From contig OZ023183.1 in NCBI GenBank assembly GCA_963995505.1, forward strand, positions 20,456,671 to 20,520,670: 64,000 nucleotides of DNA, in the 5' to 3' direction. The position numbers were made by a program, and so were the translations under genes. Under the pieces are notes generated by a model. The model was not told the origin of the DNA. It was given only the letters and a program-made list of their open reading frames with translations, and did no database searches. This document shows, in pieces, positions 34,040 to 47,716 of this stretch (positions are counted from its first letter, which is position 1; every line of letters begins with the position of its first letter). This stretch comes from Hypericum androsaemum (taxonomy: Eukaryota > Streptophyta > Magnoliopsida > Malpighiales > Hypericaceae).

Positions 34040-35800
34040 TTAGTACTGATCGGAGCTATTAAATAGGGATTGGTACTAATTGGAGATATTTAACGGGGAT
34101 TTCAAGATTGTAGTTCCCTGGTATAGTTCGAAATCCTCGCGTCCCCGCCCTTTGTATCTTCTTCCCTCCCTCCTCCTTCCTCGACTGGCGGGCTCTTTAC
34201 GCCTTTGATATTGGGCTTTTCCCTTTAAGCTATAAACCTACCCTCCCTCCTTATGGACTTTGGGTTTCTTATTTCTGTGTTCTAGATATTCGCCTTTTAT
34301 TGGGCCTTCCGTTAAACTACCCTCCTTCATCCCTTCTGGACTATGGGCTTCTTACCCTTCGTTATTGGGCTTAAGCTACTTACTATGTGACGGGGGATTA
34401 CCGGATCTTCTTAGAGGCGAAACCAGCTTCTCTTCTGGCATGCGCCTCGTACGGTGAGCTGAAAACTTGCAACCATTGATGCCGACTAAATTGTCATTAT
34501 GACACTTACAACAACTAACAAGAGACCCAAATTGAGACCGGTGGTCGCAACCTCGAAAGAGGAGATTCCATGTCATATGGGAGGAGGAGTAGTCATAGGA
34601 AGCTGGATTACGGATAGCATATTTATTTAGGATGTAATTGTACTTTATTTTAGTATTTATATATCAGAACTTACCTCTCCATTTTTTTTAAAAAAAACTA
34701 CAACTAACATCATATACGCGACAGAGCAACATGGATAAGACGATAATGTATCGTTTTTGTTTTTTGAAATTGTGACAATCAGCCAACTAAATTACGATTT
34801 TCAAAATAATATATACAAACCTAAAAAAAGACGTACCCTAGTTAACCCTACAAGTGTAATCCAGGTACCAACCTTCCAGTTTCTCGCAAGTCCTCCCCAC
34901 CCAATATCGAATGCTAAGAGTCCTTCGACTTCGAATTCGAATTCGTGGGCTTGTATCCGTTGGCATATCAAGAATCTTGTCATTTGAATTCGTGGGCTGT
35001 TGGAGAATTTATCGAATTATTCGCTTTTTTATTTTTCCAAGTTTATTAACCAATTAACTGGCTGGTTAAGTAAGCAATATAGACTGGGTTTGCTTCCAGA
35101 GGACTGGCTTGTAGTCCACCACGTTGACCTTGATGTTTTACTGTTTACTGACTGTCCCACCTAAGGAGTGGAATATATTCGGTGTGTTTTATCAAAAAAA
35201 AATATGCCGAGCGTCCTTGGAAAGAAGAAATTAATGACCCTAGGTAAGAGAACTGGCCGGGGGTAACCAAACCTCGATGGCTCTCGATTCACCTTCCAAA
35301 CTTTTCTCAACAATCATTTTTGAAATTGCCAAACCAATAATAACAGCATAGTCACAACCGAAACACCAACATGTTCACCTTCTTGAAATTATTTTTGTCA
35401 GTGTAGGACGATACCGAACCGAGCTCACCATAATCATCAAGCTTCAATATATCAATTGTCTTACTTCAGCCGTTACAAATAGCTTTCAGAGTTGTAACAT
35501 CTGTTAATCATACTAGAGGGCCTTCAATAACTAATAATCGACATTAAAAGCACATTCCAAACTACCAAATTCTAAAGAGGTTGCCAACACATCACTAATG
35601 GAAATTATGTTGCAATGCCAATATTAGTTACAACATTGCTAACATACAAAAAAATTAGCAGCCGGCGAGGAACAGGCAGGCAGCCGGATAAGATCGCATT
35701 TAAGGTAGTCTTCTTATGCAAGAATCTGTATTGCTGAGCTCCATATGGCTCTATTTCATAAGGAAATAGTGCTACTTGGGGAAAATGAACAGATTCACTT
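34040..35800. other. Spacer between E2F promoter and TRM6 3' end
   Basis: 34200-34380 contains a loosely duplicated CT-rich segment (CTACCCTCC...TGGACTTTGGG / CTACCCTCC...GGACTATGGG). Near 35190 there is TTTTATCAAAAAAAAA, resembling a LINE tail, but no flanking duplication was found. I see no gene. Confidence 0.45.
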
Positions 35801-35815
35801 TTTTCACCAGGCTTA

Positions 35816-38800
35816 TTAGCTGCTGTGGATTCTCGTCCCACTTAATATGTATCCTCCAAATGTACTCATCTGCATCATCGGATGAGTCCTTGATGGCAAA
35901 ACCTGAAAGTTTTCAAATTAGGGTGTGAAAGGAAGGTTAATTCAAGGAAGCAAGTGACAAGAGTTTCTGCTAGTTCCGGTAACAGGAAATGTAAACAGAT
36001 TGAATGTTGAACTAGTCGCACGATACCTGATATTCACGCAGCCAAGGTTCTGAAATCTGCAAACCGATTGCCATTTTGCCAATCTGCAGGTTATGCATGC
36101 ACGTCGCAAGAGGCTGCATGGTGGATAGCAATGTGATCAAACAAAATTTTGAGGAAGCTTGCCCACTTTGTCTCTAAAAAAGGGAAAAGATATATCTAAA
36201 TCCATCAAGATAATGATCCTGGTAAGGTCAGCAAAAAAGAAGAACACCTACAAGACCCTAACAAACACGAAACAGGTGGAAACCTTGTGTGTCAAAATAT
36301 ACAAGGTCGGGTCTCATTAATTCCTCTACTAGGGAGTGAACATTGGTGGACCGTTCTTGGCAACAAAAATTTGATTGTTATGGGGATATGAAGCTACATG
36401 ACAGAGGGCCAAAATAGTCCATTCCAACTGTACTAGGGGGAAAATCCTAAAACAGATAAAGAGAGGAAGTGAGTTACCTGAAGATATTGGTGGTATATTG
36501 CAAATGGTGCTGAGAATGACAAGAGTGGCAAGAAATCCTTAACTAAGCTCCATGGATCCATATCGGGAGCAGCAATTACTAAACTACAAGGATGCCATTT
36601 GGTACATATGCATACATGAGGGAGAGAAAGTCATAACAAATTATAAATCTGACATGTAAGAGATGGCTACCTTGAAAACCCACTTTCCTTCCAAATAGTA
36701 AGAGTTTCGGGTGAGGCCTTTTCTCCGGCTTTAGGGGCTTTGCCAGTTTTAGCCATAGAGAAAGTAGCAGCTTCGGCATCTATATTTCCACCATCGCTAC
36801 CAGATGTAAGAGATACATCTGCAATGCTCACTGAAGAAGTTTGACCCTGCAGATAAGAGAGAGTACTTGAACGATGTGTTTCTTTAACCAAGGAACAGAT
36901 AGATTACAAGTAGGCAAAACAAGAACGGGACCGTACATTTGACTCCTCAGTGGGGATATTTTCCTGCTGGCTCTTTTCAGATGAAGTTGTAGTTTCAACG
37001 GAGGCAAGGTCACTCAGGGGTGCACGAACAATTCTGGACCAACGAGCATTCATTAAACAGATATTATCATCCAGAAGAGAAGTGCGGGAATATATGAAGA
37101 AAAACAGCAAAATAGGAAGTCGGTACATAGAAGTTACGAGTTAAACCAACTCAATTCCAGAAACAAAAAGGTTCACAAAGTGCAAACATAGAAGCTTCCT
37201 AAACGGTAGCCCACAACTACTCTGAAGAACTGAGATTTTCATAGTTGCAAGGCAGATCTATGTAATCTAAATATGGTAAAAGATATCAACAAAGATTTAC
37301 CTCTTGCAAGTTTCATTACTAAAATTGAAAATTCTCACAATGTCCATGGAAGTTTCTGAACCTCCAATGTAAGCATTGCACACATGACCTGTTCCTGTTA
37401 AACAGTGTAAAATAGTCAGCAGAAGTACAGGCAGAAAAATCAAGGTTAAACCGTGTAATATGTTGAATAAATAAAAAAAATAAAAAAATGCATCATCTGA
37501 TCAACATTCTCCCATCAAACCAAACGACAAATCCTGGCCAAATCTATCCAATCAATACATTGCCACACAAAAAGTAGAGCTCACCTCCTAACCGCTCTGC
37601 GACAGCACCAGTCACAAGGCCTCCAACTCTATCTACCACAAGGACATCAGAGTTTGCACCAGCATTTGCCATAGAAAGCAAAAGCGATAATGTATCTACT
37701 CGTATGAAACTGTACAAAAGATGAACAGAAACAACAGTAATTTCACCGACGCATTGGCAAAAGGCAACGTCGGACATGAACAGATGAAAAATAAACCCAA
37801 CGTTAAAAGCGAACCCGTCATAACAGAAAAGGTTAAAGCCTGTGAAAAGTTACCCAATTTTAGCAGGATGTTTCTTGAAGTATGCCTCGCATATGCTGAA
37901 ATAAGCACAAAAGCACAAAACATAGCATTATTGAATAAAGTTGAAAGGTACAAGAAAGTATATGAGAAACTGATGTATAGAGTAATAGAGAGCACCTTCT
38001 TGAAAACGGTCGTCTCAGTATTACCCTAGGTGCATACTTCTTCTGCTTCTTAATTCGATACTTCTCCTGCACAATCAATCGACTATGAGCTAATCTTCAA
38101 AGAGAAACTCTCTACACACAAAAAAATCGAAATCACCCAAAATGTACCTGAGAAAATGCAGTTTTCTGATCAAACGTTGCACTATTGGCGATAAGAGCAT
38201 CAATTATTTCATCGCCTTTGGCACCCTGTCTGTGCCAAAAAGATGTCAGCGCTTATCAGGAAACTGAAAAAGGTATGACACTATTCCATGCACTACAAAA
38301 ATCTAAAGGAAGTACAAGGAATCACTAACCTCTTCATGGCATCGATGTCTTCGCCACTAAGACTTTGGGCTTTATTGTTATCAATTAGGGACCTATTGTC
38401 CCTGCCTTCATCCACCATCTCACAATCTGCTTTATCTCCAGAATCATTACCTACGACGCCAAAAAAGAAAACAACACAACGAGTTGCAGTAAACTTCCAA
38501 CACAACGCAAAAATGAAGTAATCTAAGAGAAAAAACAGCTGGAAATCACACCGTTTACAATGCGGGACAAGTAAGACCCGTCCGTCCCGTTCTCCAATTG
38601 GAACGACGAGCCGAAGGGACAGCCGATCAACGGCTTCAGGGAGCAACTCTTATTCCCGATCTTTATCGTCCTACCAACAGCGAAACTTTCTCTTTTCAAT
38701 ACACCGAATTGATACAAAAGACGGAATCCAAAAGGACAATTTCCGCGAGGCGGAACTCGAAAGAGATAGATCGAGCAAAGAGAAGCTTACGAGCCGGCGG

Positions 38801-38918
38801 TGAGGCGAGCGAAGACCATCCGATCGCCGTCGTTTACGTCGAGCAAGACGCTGCAACCCTCCCAGGTTATTCTAGGGTTTGGCACTGGCTCGGGCGCAGC
38901 GTCGTTATTCTCCGACAT
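35816..38918 (-). CDS. TRM6: tRNA (adenine58-N1)-methyltransferase non-catalytic subunit TRM6
   Basis: RNA-binding partner of the catalytic TRM61. The complex makes m1A58 in tRNAs, including initiator tRNA, in the nucleus. Thirteen exons: 38918-38791, 38670-38552, 38450-38330, 38229-38148, 38066-37996, 37895-37854, 37709-37585, 37394-37301, 37033-36937, 36846-36671, 36583-36478, 36113-36027 and 35902-35816; 444 residues, with all phases closing. Motifs in order: ITWEGCSVLLDVNDGDRMVF, SLKPLIGCPFGSSFQLENG, GDEIIDALIANSATFDQKT, KYRIKKQKKYAPRVILRRP, ANSDVLVVDRVGGLVTGAVA, and the C-terminal LVIAAPDMDPWSLVKDFLPL ... PFAIYHQYLQPLATCMHNLQ ... VLPSRTHPMMQMSTFGGYIL. The length equals that expected for plant TRM6. 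The acceptor of exon 4 was placed at GGCACAG/ACAGGG because the next AG would shift the frame. A 12.5-kb MULE begins about 440 bp upstream of the ATG. Confidence 0.95.
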
Positions 38919-39062
38919 TATTCCTACGTCCTAATCGGATCAACCAATGGGAATAAAGCAACTACAATTTTTAGAGGTAATTATAATCAATTGAAACAAG
39001 GGGGAAATAAATCAACGGTTGAGTTCGCGGGACCTCAAACCCGGCAGGGTTGAAGAAGAGGG

Positions 39063-39134
39063 TTTAGGGTTTTACTTGGGGCTTTCAGATACAATAGGAG
39101 GGGAAATTAGAAGCCCAATTGAACTTTATGGGCT
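39063..39134. promoter_or_regulatory. Telo-box and TGGGCY elements upstream of TRM6
   Basis: TTTAGGGTTT (39063-39072; AAACCCTAA-type telo-box on the gene strand), AGCCCA at 39112-39117 and TGGGCT at 39129-39134, all 145-220 bp upstream of the ATG. The telo-box plus site II pairing is common in plant ribosome and translation genes. It lies between the gene and the MULE, so it survives the insertion. Confidence 0.5.
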
Positions 39135-39365
39135 ACACGATGATCCTCATGGTACGCGAGCCGAGCCCAAGAAAGTTTCCACGAGGAATATGATGGGTCC
39201 AAGTCTCCAAGATACTTTGAATAGGTTTCTTATTATTTATTACCAACTAACCGATGGTTGATTTTCGATGCTTATAAATAATATCGAAAAGAATACAACA
39301 ATGACAGTTGAACCAAAAATATTTTATTTCGCAGATGATCCAAAGTTGGTTTGTGATAATGGAGC

Positions 39366-39680
39366 GGGTTTTTGCCCAATATGGTGTCCCTTTGAAAAAG
39401 TTTTACAAAAAAAGGGGTCATCTGAAAAGTATTCCAGACATGGTGTCCATATGTAGTAAGTTTTTTTTTTCATACTGTGCTAGCATACTACAGGCTTTTA
39501 ACCCTTACCGCGCTTGACTCTGGTTTAAAAACCTGTAGTATGCTGTCTCAGAAACATTTGAATTTTTTGTTGACCATGGGTTAAAAACTCGTACTGAGAC
39601 GCACTAAGGGAAATAATCTTGTAGTGTGCTGACCCCGAGCCTAAAAATACTGGGTCCAGATTATTAACTCGGATAGCAAA
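39366..39680. repeat. Left terminal inverted repeat of the 12.5-kb MULE
   Basis: Pairs with about 51590-51898. It contains GTCAGCACACTACAAGATTA (in inverse) and subinverted repeats (CTACAGGCTTTTAA / TTTAAAAACCTGTAG) that can fold on themselves. Confidence 0.85.
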
Positions 39681-40014
39681 AAAAAAAACCTAAAATCTTA
39701 GCGGCGGCACATCAAGGTTAGGCCACGTCCGTCTTCCCCGGCGTTTGAATCCCGTCGTCGCTGTCGCCTCTTCTCCTTCGTCACCGTCCGCCCATTCTCC
39801 GTCATCGTCGTCCGTCTCTTCTCCATCGCCCCTTAGGTCCCCGGCGTCCAGGAGCTTCGCCGACGTTCCCCGGTGTTGCCCTATCGTCGTCGTCCGCCTC
39901 TTCTCCGTCGCCCCTTAGTTCCCCTTCGTTGCCGTCCACCTCTCCTCTGTCACCCCTCATATAAATTTTGTTCGATCGTTATGTAAATTTTTGGATTGAA
40001 TTGGGTATTTGGAT

Positions 40015-40370
40015 TGTGTGAGGACTGTTTTGATAAATTGTAAGGGAGAGGGAGGACTGATTTGTGAATTTTCTTTAATGTGAGGACTGATTTGCAAATT
40101 TGCTTAAATATGAGGACTGATTTGTGAATTTGCTTTCATGTGTGGATTGATTTGTGAATTTGATAAAATATTAGAACTGATTGTGAATTTGCATAAATAT
40201 TATGACTGGTTGTATATTGGTAAATTTGAAGGATTGATTTGTAAATTGTAAACTTTTGAGGACTTATTTGTGATTTTGTTAAAATATTAGGACTAATTGT
40301 GAATGAATTTGAGGACTGATTTGCAAATTTGATGAAATATTAGGATTGATTGTGAATTTTTTTAACTGTT
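40015..40370. repeat. Imperfect tandem repeat of about 30 bp
   Basis: GAGGACTGATTTGTGAATTTG and close variants (GAGGACTGATTTGCAAATTTG, TTAGGACTGATTGTGAATTTG) recur about ten times. It occupies the place between the leader and the PMD exon, as the AT-rich stretch does in the related element at 22264. Confidence 0.8.
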
Positions 40371-40512
40371 AATTTTCAATAATGTGTAGATAGGATAGCA
40401 AATTTATTTGTTTATTTTGTAAGTAATTTTTTATTTTTTTTTTCAAAATTAGGTAAACTGTGAGGAGTGAATTATATGTATTAGGTTGTTCAGATATGAA
40501 TTCATAGTTAGA

Positions 40513-40606
40513 CGCAATTGCTTATATTGGGGATGGAGGACCCTCGTATGACTCCTTGTTAGTATATCAACAATTTCACCGTTCACAGGCCGTATGGAAT
40601 CGTGAG
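40513..40606 (+). pseudogene. First exon of a plant mobile domain protein inside the MULE
   Basis: Reads AIAYIGDGGPSYDSLLVYQQ then FHRSQAVWNRE, ending at a GAG/GTAA donor. It is homologous to the PMD first exon at 23392-23500 (YLGNGGPIDDTLLRYQ...HRSQEIWNCE). The following PMD core exon is missing; MURA sequence in the opposite strand follows instead. So the gene is broken, or its remainder has been lost. Confidence 0.65.
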
Positions 40607-40862
40607 GTAAAACTATTATATTGCAATTGTGACAAGTGTGGCCCATCATATTGGACGTTGTATAATTGTGGGGTCCTCCGTTCATTGTGTATGCATTTTG
40701 GTGGCTGTCCTTTATTCCTCATAGTTCTTTCGTCAGAATGAGCCTCACAACCGTGGGGTCTTCAGGAGCTAGCCAATACGAAGGATTGCCAAGAGGAACA
40801 AATTTATGTTGGTAGCAACTTACCGTAATTTTCAGGTGATAATGCTCATCCACAAATCTCTT

Positions 40863-43134
40863 TTAGTCAATGCCCCCAAGTGCCATACAATATGCAATAG
40901 CATATGAACACCGGTAGTGGTAAGCTTTGAATATTCCACAGTTGCACATTACGTTGGCCAAATCGACTGCATGCTTTTTAATCCCCTTTCTTCGTAGATG
41001 ATTGTATCCGGTTAGTATTTCGCACTCGCCAACTAGATGATTACTGATACGTACTTGGTGTTGTCTAGCCTTTTCTGCCCTGTCCTTCAACAACTTCTCC
41101 AACTTCTTTGACAAGACTATTCCCCCAGCACCACTCTCTTGAATGCACTTAATTGATCTCTCATTAAAGTAGGTGGTTAGCTTTTCAAATATTTCTATCA
41201 CAATGGCAGTTACCGACAAGCGACGAACTAATAAGGTATCCGGCAACATTCGTCGTCATGTGACCATATCATCGTCCGCTATTGTGCGCTAAAGTCCACT
41301 TGGGCAGCGTCAAATCATCGATCCAATCGTGTACCTCTTGGTTGATGCTCTTTATCTCATCTAGTATAGCACCCAACTTCTGCGGTTGTGCTTGCATTCC
41401 TACAACAAAAATAGTAATGCATTAACTATGGAGTAATAATATGTAAACTCGTACCATATTAGGTTTTAAACTACGTAAGTTTTTTATATTACTTGCAATC
41501 TTCATCACATTCTTCATGGCTTCATTTTTAAATTTCTTGTTAAGGTTGGTGGCTACGTGTCTAAGATAATATCGATGGGCAGTATCCGACGATTCTCCCT
41601 AACCATGGTCGTCTACCATTGCCCTTCTTATGCCATTGTGCCGATCAGAAATAACACATATTCCTCCTCAGTTAGGAACCACATTCATCCTGATTTGTTC
41701 CATAAACCAGGGTCAACTACTGGTGTCTCGCTCTCAACGAGGACAAATGCTATTAGAATTATAGCATTATTCCCATCAATAGTGATGGCGATCAAGAAGG
41801 CATGTGTGTACTTTCCATACAAGAATGTTATGTCAATCTCCAACACATGAATGCAATATTGGAAAGCTTCAATGCAGGGCTTGAAACTCCAGAAAAGTTG
41901 CCTGAAGATCTTTGTTCCAGGTCCCAGAGGAGCCACGTGATAGTCTACGCCAGGCACCGTGTGATAATATTCCCATTGTACAACAGTTCTCAAATTCTTA
42001 GCCTTGCATGTCGCAAACCAGTGCGAAAAGCAATTGTATGATTCGTCCTAATTCTCTCGTAACTTCTTAAACACCCTCTCTATTTCCTATCAAGCCTTCT
42101 TATAAGAGGGCTCGAATCAATATGGTCTTTGCTCTCTGATCTTATAAGCTTAATTGAAATGTTTGGTAGCTCCGCAACACGATTCCTAATAACTTCTGCA
42201 ATGTGAGTAGAACTGAGTTATCGATGATCTTCCGAAGCTTATTCCCCACTACAAGTATGCGGGTACGTGTATTTTACTATTTTTAAAGTACTAAACATTA
42301 ATGCCCTTCTTCGTGCAGAGACATATATCCTCCATTCACACTTGTCTCTTTTAAAAATTTTACACTTCACAACGTAAGTGGCGGGTCTTGTTTCATTAAG
42401 GGCAAACTCGCGTCACACTTTCATTGAGAATCTCTCGATCTCCCTCATTGCCTCCTCTTTGCTCTTCCAAATTATACTCTCCTTCAATTCACCATCATAA
42501 CTTCCATATATTGCATTGTGAGCAAGCCATTCTTCATCAGAAATACTCATCGATTCTTGTTCACCAGGCTCAGTTTGATAGTGCTCTTCTTATTAGTTCT
42601 CTCTGTATCATTATTGTTGTTCTTCTACTTCTCCGTGTAGTTCTTCTTCTTCTTCTCTATGTTCTTCTTCTTCTTTAGTAAGAAAATTTGTAGTTGCATA
42701 TGGATGTACTTCTTTAGGATCATATTGAAACCAATCTGTTTGGACTTCATAATCAGCAACATGCGTCCTCTGAAAAGACTAGCAACATCCGCTATTACGG
42801 AAGGAACAACAACAAGTGTCCTCGTGGATGGACCAGCTTCACCGCCACTCAATAACTGAATTTTATGAATGATCAATGGTTGGTATTCATTCAACACCCT
42901 CTTCTCCACAATGATATCTAAATCAAGCACACTCTCATACGGTCCTACAATGTTGATCATTGTCTGAACCATATTCCTAACATCTTGATCATCGCCAATA
43001 AACATTTGATCAAATTTTGCTTTACCAACAGGAATCCTCAATATCAGTGTAGCTACGTCCTCATTCGGGCCAATTGTCTTCTGATTTACTTTTCTCAATA
43101 ATACAGCATAGGTAAAATTTTCTCTAAACCTCAA
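40863..43134 (-). pseudogene. Decayed MURA-like transposase of the MULE
   Basis: Fragments in the correct order on the minus strand. The N-terminal region (43134-42625) reads LRIPVGKAKFDQMFIGDDQD then VLDLDIIVEKR. The DDE-type core (41993-41685) reads FWSFKPCIEAFQYCIHVLEI, DITFLYGKYTHAFLIAITID, GNNAIILIAFVLVESE, where the first catalytic aspartate of the usual VDGTFL motif is kept (EIDITFL). A SWIM finger (about 40960-40870) reads CNCGIFKAYHYRCSYAIAYC, with the usual histidine of CSHA replaced by tyrosine. The fragments sit in different frames separated by stops, so no full protein is made. The nested gypsy insertion lies about 45 bp before the N-terminal fragment. Confidence 0.85.
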
Positions 43135-43181
43135 GTTTTCTTCTTCTCCACCGTTCTAGTTAAAACCGGTTTCACTATTGT

Positions 43182-46100
43182 TGTCACGACCCAAATTCGG
43201 GGTCGGTGACTGGCGCTAGACCCTATCTCATTTTCAACTCAAAACGAGCCTAGCCAGCCTCAAATGTATTTTAATTTTACAAAATTATACATGTCAAAAT
43301 CTTAATGAAATATTCTTTACATTTCTCCCAGGATCAAACTAAAAACTATGGCTACGGAGCTGCTAGACAAATGAGTAAAATGGAAGCCTTAGACTTAAGG
43401 AAAGTCATGAAGAAGCAAATCAACTTGACACCAATAAAGCTATCTCCGGACGGATACAAATCCATATAAATGGACCTGCAAAACTCGTGAGGGGGGGGGG
43501 GGGGTTTAGGACACTCGTAAGCACATAGAACATAACATATCAGTTATGTAAGATACATGTGAGAGAGACAGAACTTAACTATGTCCCACATCAAACCCAA
43601 CCAATACTAACACAAAGATATGACAATAAAAGACCATCTCATAAATAAGGTCATCAAAGTAATCACATATCAAACATAACCAGAATTTTTAGATAAACCT
43701 TCACAAACATATAACACAAATCGGATGAACTTCAGATAGGCTTAGATAGTGTCACTCCCACACCGACACGAGGATACCATATCTTCAAGACGCCATCAGA
43801 AATCAACCCGCCGGCCAAACATATCATATCAGAATCCTTGTATGCTCAGTATATGTGCACAAATACCAACAGTCCCAGTTGGTCACGGGTAGACCTCATC
43901 ATCCGCCATCATACAAACAATGTACCAAATATACCAAGATTCATATAGACCAAAATATATAGGTCACATATCTAATTACATATCAAAGTAGCCCCAAGCT
44001 ATGAAACACATATTTTCTAGCTGGCATACACATATACCACACACTTTATAAACCAATCTAAGTATGACCAAATATAGCACATATGGACATGACGATTATA
44101 TAACCAAAATCCATATGCATGAGACGCACATACTTAAGTTTGAAATTTACACATGTACCAAATAAACTAAAGTTGTCATGATCTATATGCTTACCCAATT
44201 GAAGACCACTCGAACAATGTTCATTTCTCGACTTTATTCTCCTTTCAATCCATGATCCATTATTCACTCATCCACATGTATATACCATGTACAACATTTT
44301 TTCATTGCCAGAAGTGCACTTACAAATCTGTTTTACCATGTCCAAGTATCCATAACAACCATTATATAACAACGTATATCATATCCATATTTTACCCCAA
44401 TACCAAATTCTGATACAACAGTGTTCTTAGCATATGTATCTTTCATTGTCATAGTATATATCCGAATCTGACTTCCATTCAAACCATAACCATATTACTA
44501 TGAATCTCGGTGACATCTGTTGAACTCACAATATCATACACTCGTACAAATGGTGAGGTTCTATCCAACCATATGATATGGAAATGATGGATTGCCAAGC
44601 TTGCGACTTTGACAAATGGTGTATTATATTTTGGTGATATGGATATTAGAGATGTAGTGTGCAAACAAGAGCAGATCAGATGAATGTATTTCGAATGCTT
44701 CTGGTTACTCGGAGATGTTACAATTCTGTGTGGGGGATAATGGAAAATTTGACTATATTTGATTATATTCTTCCAGTAAAGAGAACTTATGACGATGCTA
44801 AGTTTGCTCAGTGATTCAAATTTTGAAGATATGATGTGAGCTATTGCTATTTATATCCAGAAAAGTTGAAACCATTATGATTATGATGGACATTTTAGGA
44901 TTAAGTAATTGACAATGGAGATAAGTTAGGATCACTCAATTGGTGAGGACATATGAGTTATAGAGGAGATATTTGGAATAAGTGATTGCACGCATTATAT
45001 AGCAATTGAAGTAAATTTGGGGACGAATTTTTATAAGGAGGGGAGAATATAATACCCTACTCTGTTAATCATATATTTTCGACTTAAGTAAAGTATACTT
45101 AGTCATATTGAGCTATTAGATTAGTATTTGGAATTACATTGCTATGTAAATAGAGTGTCAAAGATAGTTAAAAGGAATGCATTTTGTTCTATTGGACTAC
45201 CTGATAGTTCCAAGCATGATGTGAGAAGCTGATCATAAGTTATTCATCCGGGATCCAAATAAAATGACTAAAAATGGTGTGGAAAGGTAAGAAATAGATT
45301 TATAAGCTTAGGAAGACATGAATTTATCATGCTAGTAATTTGGATCAAGCCTAGCAAGTGGTTAAACAACACACTTGTGTTATCAATTTTTAAAGTATTT
45401 CGGTTAGACTTCTCGGTCTTTAATTCAACAAGGATTTATGTTTCTACATCTTTATGAAGTGTGTATAGACATAATTTGGTCTTTAAGGATTCTAGATCAA
45501 GCTCAACAAAGCCTACTCAATTGGTTCACAAATGTTATGAAGATAGTTGGATAAATTCGTACAGCAATAATACTACTTGATAAATTGAATACAACTTTTT
45601 CAACATTGCTCTAAATTTAATAAATAAATATGATTTAGAAACTAGATACATAGAGCTACAACTTATCTGTTGACAAGTATTGATAAAAATCAACAGAAGT
45701 CAGTGAAAAATGGGGATCAATGTGCTGCATTCTGATTGGACCACTTGGAAAAGGCATCCAATCATCTTTCACCACTTGCAAGTTTATTAAAATTGGTCAA
45801 AAGGTGAGTAATAGTTGATGCTTACTCATCCTACATTTTTTAAGACACAGAATCACCAAGAAAGAGGTAGAAATCTCTGAAAACTTAGTCATAAAATGAA
45901 AGAGAAGAAAAAGAAGAGAGAGCGCAAAAGGAAAGAGAAAGAAGTAGAAGAAGAAATAACGACTTGGTAAGCTATCTTCCGCTTCGATTTAGATTTTTAT
46001 TTTTTCATAAAAGTTGTAGAGGATTCAACCAACTTTCAAACGGTATATCATATGTTCTATTTGGATAAAGAATTCATCCTAAAAGCTCTGTTGAATATTA

Positions 46101-47716
46101 GACTGACTGGCTGGGTTCAGAATTGAGATAGTTGAAGAAGATCTGATCGGTAAGCTATTTTGGCTTAGAAATGGAATAAAAGTTGTAGAGTACTCAAAAA
46201 CATTTCTAAAGCTATATAATTATCTAATTTTGACAAAAGAATCAGCCCAAAATTGTGGTTGCAAAACGGACTGACTGCTGAGTTTTAGAAATAAGGTGGT
46301 GCATGAATAACAAATTGGTAAGTAGTTCTATGGACTTCTAAGTTAATTTTTGGACTTGGTGTAATGATTAAAGAATAGAGCAATGGTCTATTTATGAAGA
46401 TATGTACTTGATTTTGTGTGATCTTGAGTTATATGGGCTACTTTTCGATGTTAGAAGTGATTGGGCTTATCGTGTGCTCAGTATTAATTCTGTTGGTAAA
46501 ATAGATTTGTAAATGCACTTCTGATAATGAACAAATGTTGTACAGGGTATATACACGTGGATGGGTGAATAATGGACCATGGATTGAAAGGAGAATAAAG
46601 TCGAGAAATGAGCATTCTTCGAGCGGTCTTCAATTGGGTAAGCATATAGATCATGCCAACTTTAGTTTGTTTGGTACATGTGCAAGTTTCAGACTTAAGT
46701 ATGTATGTCTCATGCATATGAATTTTGGTTATGTAATCGTCATGTTCATATGTGCTATGTTTGGTCATACTTTGATTGGTTTGTGTATGCCAGTTAGAAA
46801 ATATGTTTCCTAGCTTGGAGCTGCTTTGATATGTAATTAGATATGTGATCTATATGTTTTGGTCTATGTGAATTTTGGTAAAGCTAATTGAGTCCTCTAC
46901 AACTTTTATGAAGAGATGAAAACCCAAATCGAAGCAGAAGATAGCGTACCAAGTCATTCTTTCTTCTCCTGCTTCTTTCTCTTTCCTTTTGCTCTCTCTC
47001 TTCTTTTTCTTCTCTTTCATTTTATGGCTAAGTTTCTAAAGATTTCTACCTCTTTCTTGGTGATTCTGGGTCTTAAAAAATGTGGGGTGAGTAAGCATCA
47101 ACTATTACTCACTTTTTTGACCAAGTTTAATGAACTTACAAGTGGTGCAAGATGATTGGATGCCTTTTCTATGTGGTCCAATCAGGATGTAGAAATTTGT
47201 AATATATTTTTCACCTATTTTTTTTTCTTATTTCCCGAAACTATTTTCTAGTCAATTGTAGGTGTATGTGTTTAATTTCTAAATTATATTTATTTATCAA
47301 ATTTGGAGTAATATTGAGAAAGTTGTGTCCAATTTACCATGCAGTGCTATTGCTATCCAAATTTATCCAACTATCTTCATAACATTTGTGAACCAATTGA
47401 GTAGGCTTTGTTGAGCTTGATCTAGAATCCTTAGAAGATCAAATTATGTCTATACACACTTCATAAAGATAAAAATATGAATCCTTGTTGAATTAAAGAC
47501 CGAGAAGTCTAACTGAAATACTTTAAAAATTGACAACACAAGTGTGTTGTTTAACCACTTGCTAGGCTTGATCCAAATTACTAGCATGACAAATCCATAT
47601 CTTTATAACACTACTTAAATAGCAATGCAACTCTAAATGCTAATCCAATAGCTCAATACGACTAAGTATACTTCACTTAAGTCAAAAATATATAATTAAC
47701 AGGGTAGGGTATTACA
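43182..47716 (-). mobile_element. Minus-strand gypsy LTR, interrupted
   Basis: LTR start at 47716 (inverse of GGGTATTACA), next to an inverse polypurine tract (TTCTCCCTTTCTTATAA, 47717-47733). LTR end at 43182 (TGTCACGACC). Parts 47716-46873 and 44332-43182 match the plus LTR in inverse; the middle, equivalent to about 49040-49495, is missing and replaced by the segment 44333-46878. Confidence 0.75.
44333..46878 (+). mobile_element. Third gypsy fragment: internal tail plus 5' part of an LTR
   Basis: 44333-44770 is found only here. 44775-45049 matches 47905-48179 and ends in AAGGAGGGGAGAA. 45050-46878 matches the plus LTR from its start to the position equal to about 49925, then breaks off. 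No flanking duplication is visible, so it may have arrived by recombination rather than integration. Confidence 0.65.

Noticed and set aside
46535..46813. Small conserved protein (NNGPWIERRIKSRNEHSSSG)
   Set aside because: Occurs in all three LTR copies at the same LTR position; it is an incidental open stretch in the LTR, not a host gene.
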